Source: DASXKD01 sp963703605 (lineage in GTDB: Bacteria; Actinomycetota; Actinomycetes; Streptosporangiales; Streptosporangiaceae). Taken from it: a stretch of 64,000 bases of DNA. The notes beneath the pieces were generated by a model. It saw only the letters and a list, made by a program, of their open reading frames with translations. It had not been told where the DNA came from and did no database searches. This document shows, in pieces, positions 61,353 through 64,000 of this stretch (positions are counted from its first letter, which is position 1; each line of letters begins with the position of its first letter). Made by a program: the position numbers and the translations under genes. Location: contig CAVPFC010000042.1 in the NCBI GenBank assembly GCA_963703605.1, positions 110,893 to 174,892 of the forward strand. The letters run 5' to 3'.

Positions 61353-62308
61353 TGGATCTGCTCGCTGAGGCGCGGCCCGGCAGCCTAGACCCGCCGCCCG
61401 ACCCCGCCCGGCGGGCGAGCGACCTGGCGAGGGCCATCGCCACGTCCCGCACCGGGACGGCCACCCGGCCCGGCGCCAGCCCGCGCTGGCGCGCCCGGCG
61501 GCCCGCGCATCCGGCCCGTCTGGCCGCGATCGGGATCAGCATCGCCGTGCTCGCGGGTACCGCAGGGGCCGTCGCCGCCCTGAGCGCCACCGGTACGCCT
61601 GCAGCCCGCCCGCGGCTCCCCGCGGCGCGCGCGGGAACGGCGGTCCCCTCGCCCGACGAGGTCCGGAACGCCATTCTCACCGCGTTCAACGGCGTGTCGG
61701 GCGACGTCTTCTACACGCGGATCACAGAAATCTATCCCGGCCCGCAGTCCCGCTGGAACGGTGTCAGCGAAAACTGGTTCTACCCGCTGCAGCCACGGGC
61801 CGGCCAGGAAGTTCACGTACGTTCCCTGGTCCTGCCCCGCAACCTTGGGGACAAAAGCGACACCGAATGGATCTACAGCGAGCCCGCCGGCACCCAATCC
61901 GGGTCCATCAGCGTGACCACCAAGACCGAGATGATCGACGTGGAGTACGGTAACCGCACATGGTCTGACACCACCGGCAACTGGGGTTTCCCGTCAGAAA
62001 TGGCCAGTCTGCAAGACCTCCGCGAATCGATCGCCAACGGCAAGTTCCAGCACGTGCGGAAGACCGAACTCAACGGCCGGATCGTGCTCGAGCTGACCTC
62101 GCGCGAAAACGTCAACGGCACGGAGGTCGCGTCCGCCTGGTGGGTCGACCCGGCCACCTACCTGCCGGTCCGGATGCTCACCCAACAGGCGGGGATCACG
62201 TACCAGGTCGACTACGGGTTCCTTCCGCCCGTACCCGCGAACATCGCGCAGCTAACGGTGACCATTCCGGCCGGGTTCACCCGGACTCCCACCCAGAAAC
62301 TGCCCTGA
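61343..62308 (+). CDS. Membrane protein partner of the ECF sigma factor (CU044_5270-like)
   Basis: 321 residues. AGGAAAGGGAG precedes ATG 61343. The cytoplasmic N-terminus (~60 residues, MDLLAEARPGSLDPPPDPARRASDLARAI) is followed by one membrane helix (AAIGISIAVLAGTAGAVAAL) and an extracytoplasmic domain with WWVDPATYLPVRML, a motif seen in LolA-like folds and in CU044_5270 family proteins. This topology and the 10-bp overlap with the sigma gene fit an anti-sigma or sensor role, although no zinc-binding HxxxCxxC is present. Confidence 0.82.
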   Translation: MDIMDLLAEARPGSLDPPPDPARRASDLARAIATSRTGTATRPGASPRWRARRPAHPARLAAIGISIAVLAGTAGAVAALSATGTPAARPRLPAARAGTAVPSPDEVRNAILTAFNGVSGDVFYTRITEIYPGPQSRWNGVSENWFYPLQPRAGQEVHVRSLVLPRNLGDKSDTEWIYSEPAGTQSGSISVTTKTEMIDVEYGNRTWSDTTGNWGFPSEMASLQDLRESIANGKFQHVRKTELNGRIVLELTSRENVNGTEVASAWWVDPATYLPVRMLTQQAGITYQVDYGFLPPVPANIAQLTVTIPAGFTRTPTQKLP

Positions 62309-62368
62309 CCGAAAGGCCGTGGGGTCTGACCTGGCCACAGTTTCGCCTATCCTGCCGCGGGCTGCTGA

Positions 62369-63409
62369 TCAGCCGACGCGGGCCAGGGATGCCGGTGACG
62401 GCGGGGTCACGCCGTCTGCGGCGTCCAAGAGGATCTGCTGCAGCGGGCGGGGCAGGTCACCGTGCCACACCAGGGCCGCCGTCGCGGTCAGCGGGTGGCC
62501 GGCGATGCTGACCCGGACCATGTCACCGGTGTCGGCCAGGCGGGGCAGCCGGATCACCCCGGACGGCAGTCCGGCGATGGCGGCAGGGCCGGTCAAGACC
62601 GCGGCGGGCCGCCCGGCGGTCGCGGCGAAGGCGAGCACCACCGGCAGCGAGTGCCGCAGCGGCGGGTCGGTGAACTCGAACCGCGGGTCCGTGGCCCGCA
62701 CGATGCTTGTCCAGGCGTCGTAGATAGCGGGCTCGGCGCGGCGAGGCCCGAAGATGACGTCCATGCTGGCCAGCTCGTCCAAGCTCATGCTCCCGCGGCG
62801 GGCCGCCGGGTGCGAGGCGGGGATCCACAGGTCGGGTTCGAACTCGCCCAGGCTCATGGCGTCGAGCGGGGCGGGCAGCGCATCTGGGCTGGCCGTCAGC
62901 CAGCCCAGGCCGGCGTCGGCCTGACGCCGGCGGACCGGCGAGAACTCAGCGTCCAGCGACGTGTCCATCCAGTCCACGTCCACGTCCGCGGCCTCGGCGG
63001 CCGACCGCACCGCCGAGGCGATGGTAACCGTAAGGGCCGCGGGCAGGTGGGGCGGGATGACAAACCGGAGCCGCGGCCGGCCCAGGCCTGCCGCCTGCCG
63101 GGTCTGGCTTATCCCATGTTCGACCATTGACAGCACGTCCCGGGCGGCGTCCAGCAGCATGGTGCCCGCCGCCGACAGCTGCACGCCGTCGCGGCCGCGG
63201 TGCAGCAGCGGCGTGCCGACGACCTGTTCCAGCCGCTGGATCTGCTGGCTGAGGGTCGGCTGGGCGATGGACAACCGCTCCGCGGCGTGCGTGAGGGTGC
63301 CCGCATCGGCGACCGCGACGAAGTACCGCAGGTGCCGCAGTTCAAGACCCTGCGGCGCCTGGGTGTCCGTACGAGGCAGCCGAACCGGTTCTGCCTGTGC
63401 TTGCTTCAT
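62369..63409 (-). CDS. LysR family transcriptional regulator
   Basis: 346 residues. LELRHLRYFVAVADAGTLTHAAERLSIAQPTLSQQIQRLEQVVGTPLLHR is the LysR winged helix, with a 20-residue extra N-terminus. The effector domain has the expected two lobes (LRFVIPPHLPAAL, ADAGLGWLTASPDALPAPLDAMSLGEFEPDLWIPASHP). It is divergent from a MarR gene at the right edge with 99 bp between them; the usual LysR target would be this divergent gene or its operon beyond the window. Confidence 0.92.
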   Translation of the reverse strand: MKQAQAEPVRLPRTDTQAPQGLELRHLRYFVAVADAGTLTHAAERLSIAQPTLSQQIQRLEQVVGTPLLHRGRDGVQLSAAGTMLLDAARDVLSMVEHGISQTRQAAGLGRPRLRFVIPPHLPAALTVTIASAVRSAAEAADVDVDWMDTSLDAEFSPVRRRQADAGLGWLTASPDALPAPLDAMSLGEFEPDLWIPASHPAARRGSMSLDELASMDVIFGPRRAEPAIYDAWTSIVRATDPRFEFTDPPLRHSLPVVLAFAATAGRPAAVLTGPAAIAGLPSGVIRLPRLADTGDMVRVSIAGHPLTATAALVWHGDLPRPLQQILLDAADGVTPPSPASLARVG

Positions 63410-63478
63410 GTCCGTCCCTCTGCCAGGTCCTGGGATACTCGATAATCTGCTTGCACAAACAAATATGCCTCATTGAAT

Positions 63479-63494
63479 TTGCTGTGTCAAGCAA
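63479..63494. promoter_or_regulatory. Inverted repeat in the lysR/marR divergent region
   Basis: TTGCT-GTGTCA-AGCAA (63479-63494) is an exact 5-bp inverted repeat within an A/T-rich stretch 15 bp before the MarR start. CTGCTTGCACAAACAA (63447-63462) upstream resembles it. Plausible operators for the LysR or MarR protein. Confidence 0.5.
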
Positions 63495-63508
63495 CTATAT
63501 TGACGGTC

Positions 63509-64000
63509 ATGGCGAACGACCCGGCCCGCAACCCGCCCGTGCCGCTGACCCCGGACGAAGAGCTGGCCTGGCGGGCCCTCGCCCGCGCGGTTCTGATCAT
63601 CCCGCGGGTGCTGGACGGCGAGCTGCTCCGGGCCCAAGGCCTGGGCCTCACCGAGTACACGGTGCTGATGAATCTGTCCGAGCAGCCCGGCCGGTCCATG
63701 CGGATGAGCGTGCTGGCCAACGCCGTCTTGATCTCAGTCAGCGGCCTGACCCGTGTCGTCGAGCGGCTGACCCGCCAGGGACTGGTCGAGCGCGTCAAAG
63801 CCGGCACCGACGGCCGCGGCCAGCTGGCCGTCCTCACTCCTGAGGGATTCGCCCGGCTGGAGAAGGCCTACCCGACCCTTCTGGCCGCCGTGCGCGAGAA
63901 CGTCGTGGACCACCTGGCAGACCTCGACCTCGCCGCCTTCGCCCAAGCCATGGCCGGTATCGGCGCACCCGAGATGGGCCCGCCAGTGCGGCGCACCCCC
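63509..64000 (+). CDS. MarR family regulator (3' end outside window)
   Basis: Frame from ATG 63509 open to the right edge (164 codons). VLDGELLRAQGLGLTEYTVLMNLSEQPGRSMRMSVLANAVLISVSGLTRVVERLTRQGLVERVKAGTDGRGQLAVLTPEGFARLEKAYP is a complete MarR domain with recognition helix SVSGLTRVVERLTRQG and wing. Only a few C-terminal residues are missing. Likely autoregulated through the inverted repeat at 63479 and possibly controlling genes to the right. Confidence 0.9.
   Translation, partial: MANDPARNPPVPLTPDEELAWRALARAVLIIPRVLDGELLRAQGLGLTEYTVLMNLSEQPGRSMRMSVLANAVLISVSGLTRVVERLTRQGLVERVKAGTDGRGQLAVLTPEGFARLEKAYPTLLAAVRENVVDHLADLDLAAFAQAMAGIGAPEMGPPVRRTP

Overview
The window is about 70% G+C, with GTG/ATG starts, GGAGG-type ribosome binding sites, Tat and Sec secreted hydrolases, many small one-domain regulators and a stand-alone LigD-type ligase. 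This fits a filamentous, soil-type actinomycete; I cannot resolve the family. I saw no rRNA, tRNA or CRISPR array.

Layout. 0-8.2 kb: polysaccharide and cell-surface genes: the end of a GH79-type glycosidase, a Tat-exported M28 aminopeptidase, a GT2 synthase with a small membrane partner, then a GH2 exo-beta-glucosaminidase (frameshifted) followed by a GH18 chitinase, which together suggest chitin/chitosan use. 8.3-19.5 kb: mixed metabolism (DUF2332, DUF885, three SAM methyltransferases, amidohydrolase, MalY-type PLP enzyme, cupin plus divergent MarR, aldo/keto reductase). 20.2-22.8 kb: secreted GH3. 22.9-33.4 kb: TPR protein, TauE exporter, HTH/zinc-finger protein, DUF4232 lipoprotein, repeat-built secreted protein, ArsR/NiCoT nickel-cobalt pair, GNAT, alpha/beta hydrolase. 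33.6-39.5 kb: a large cysteine-rich secreted protein followed by an alditol-oxidase-like flavoenzyme, SpoU methyltransferase, DUF2277, LigD-type ligase. 39.6-43.3 kb: accessory stretch with an IS3 relic, a streptogramin-lyase-like propeller, three diverged copies of an ~80-bp repeat and an AbiEii-type nucleotidyltransferase pair lying between two of them. 43.5-50 kb: glutathionyl-hydroquinone reductase, then PaaX, RidA, an aryl-CoA monooxygenase/reductase fusion and an acyl-CoA dehydrogenase, resembling salicylyl- or 2-aminobenzoyl-CoA catabolism. 50-54.3 kb: DUF1996 secreted protein, truncated MFS pump, TetR and its divergent aldo/keto reductase. 54.3-60.4 kb: a decayed mobile/defence island (SnoaL, STAND and NB-ARC remnants, HigBA-like toxin-antitoxin, integrase lacking its catalytic tyrosine, Mrr-like endonuclease with a coiled-coil front half). 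60.4-64 kb: small membrane protein, ECF sigma factor with a membrane partner, LysR, MarR.

The clearest regulatory signals read directly from sequence are 21-bp phased CAAG boxes at the cupin/MarR pair, twin identical 16-bp palindromes between tetR and the aldo/keto reductase, and a tandem 16-bp repeat carrying two palindromes at the toxin start codon. Nine genes or remnants are interrupted by frameshifts with the downstream frame preserved. This could be recent decay, but a draft assembly with G/C-run indel errors explains many of them equally well.
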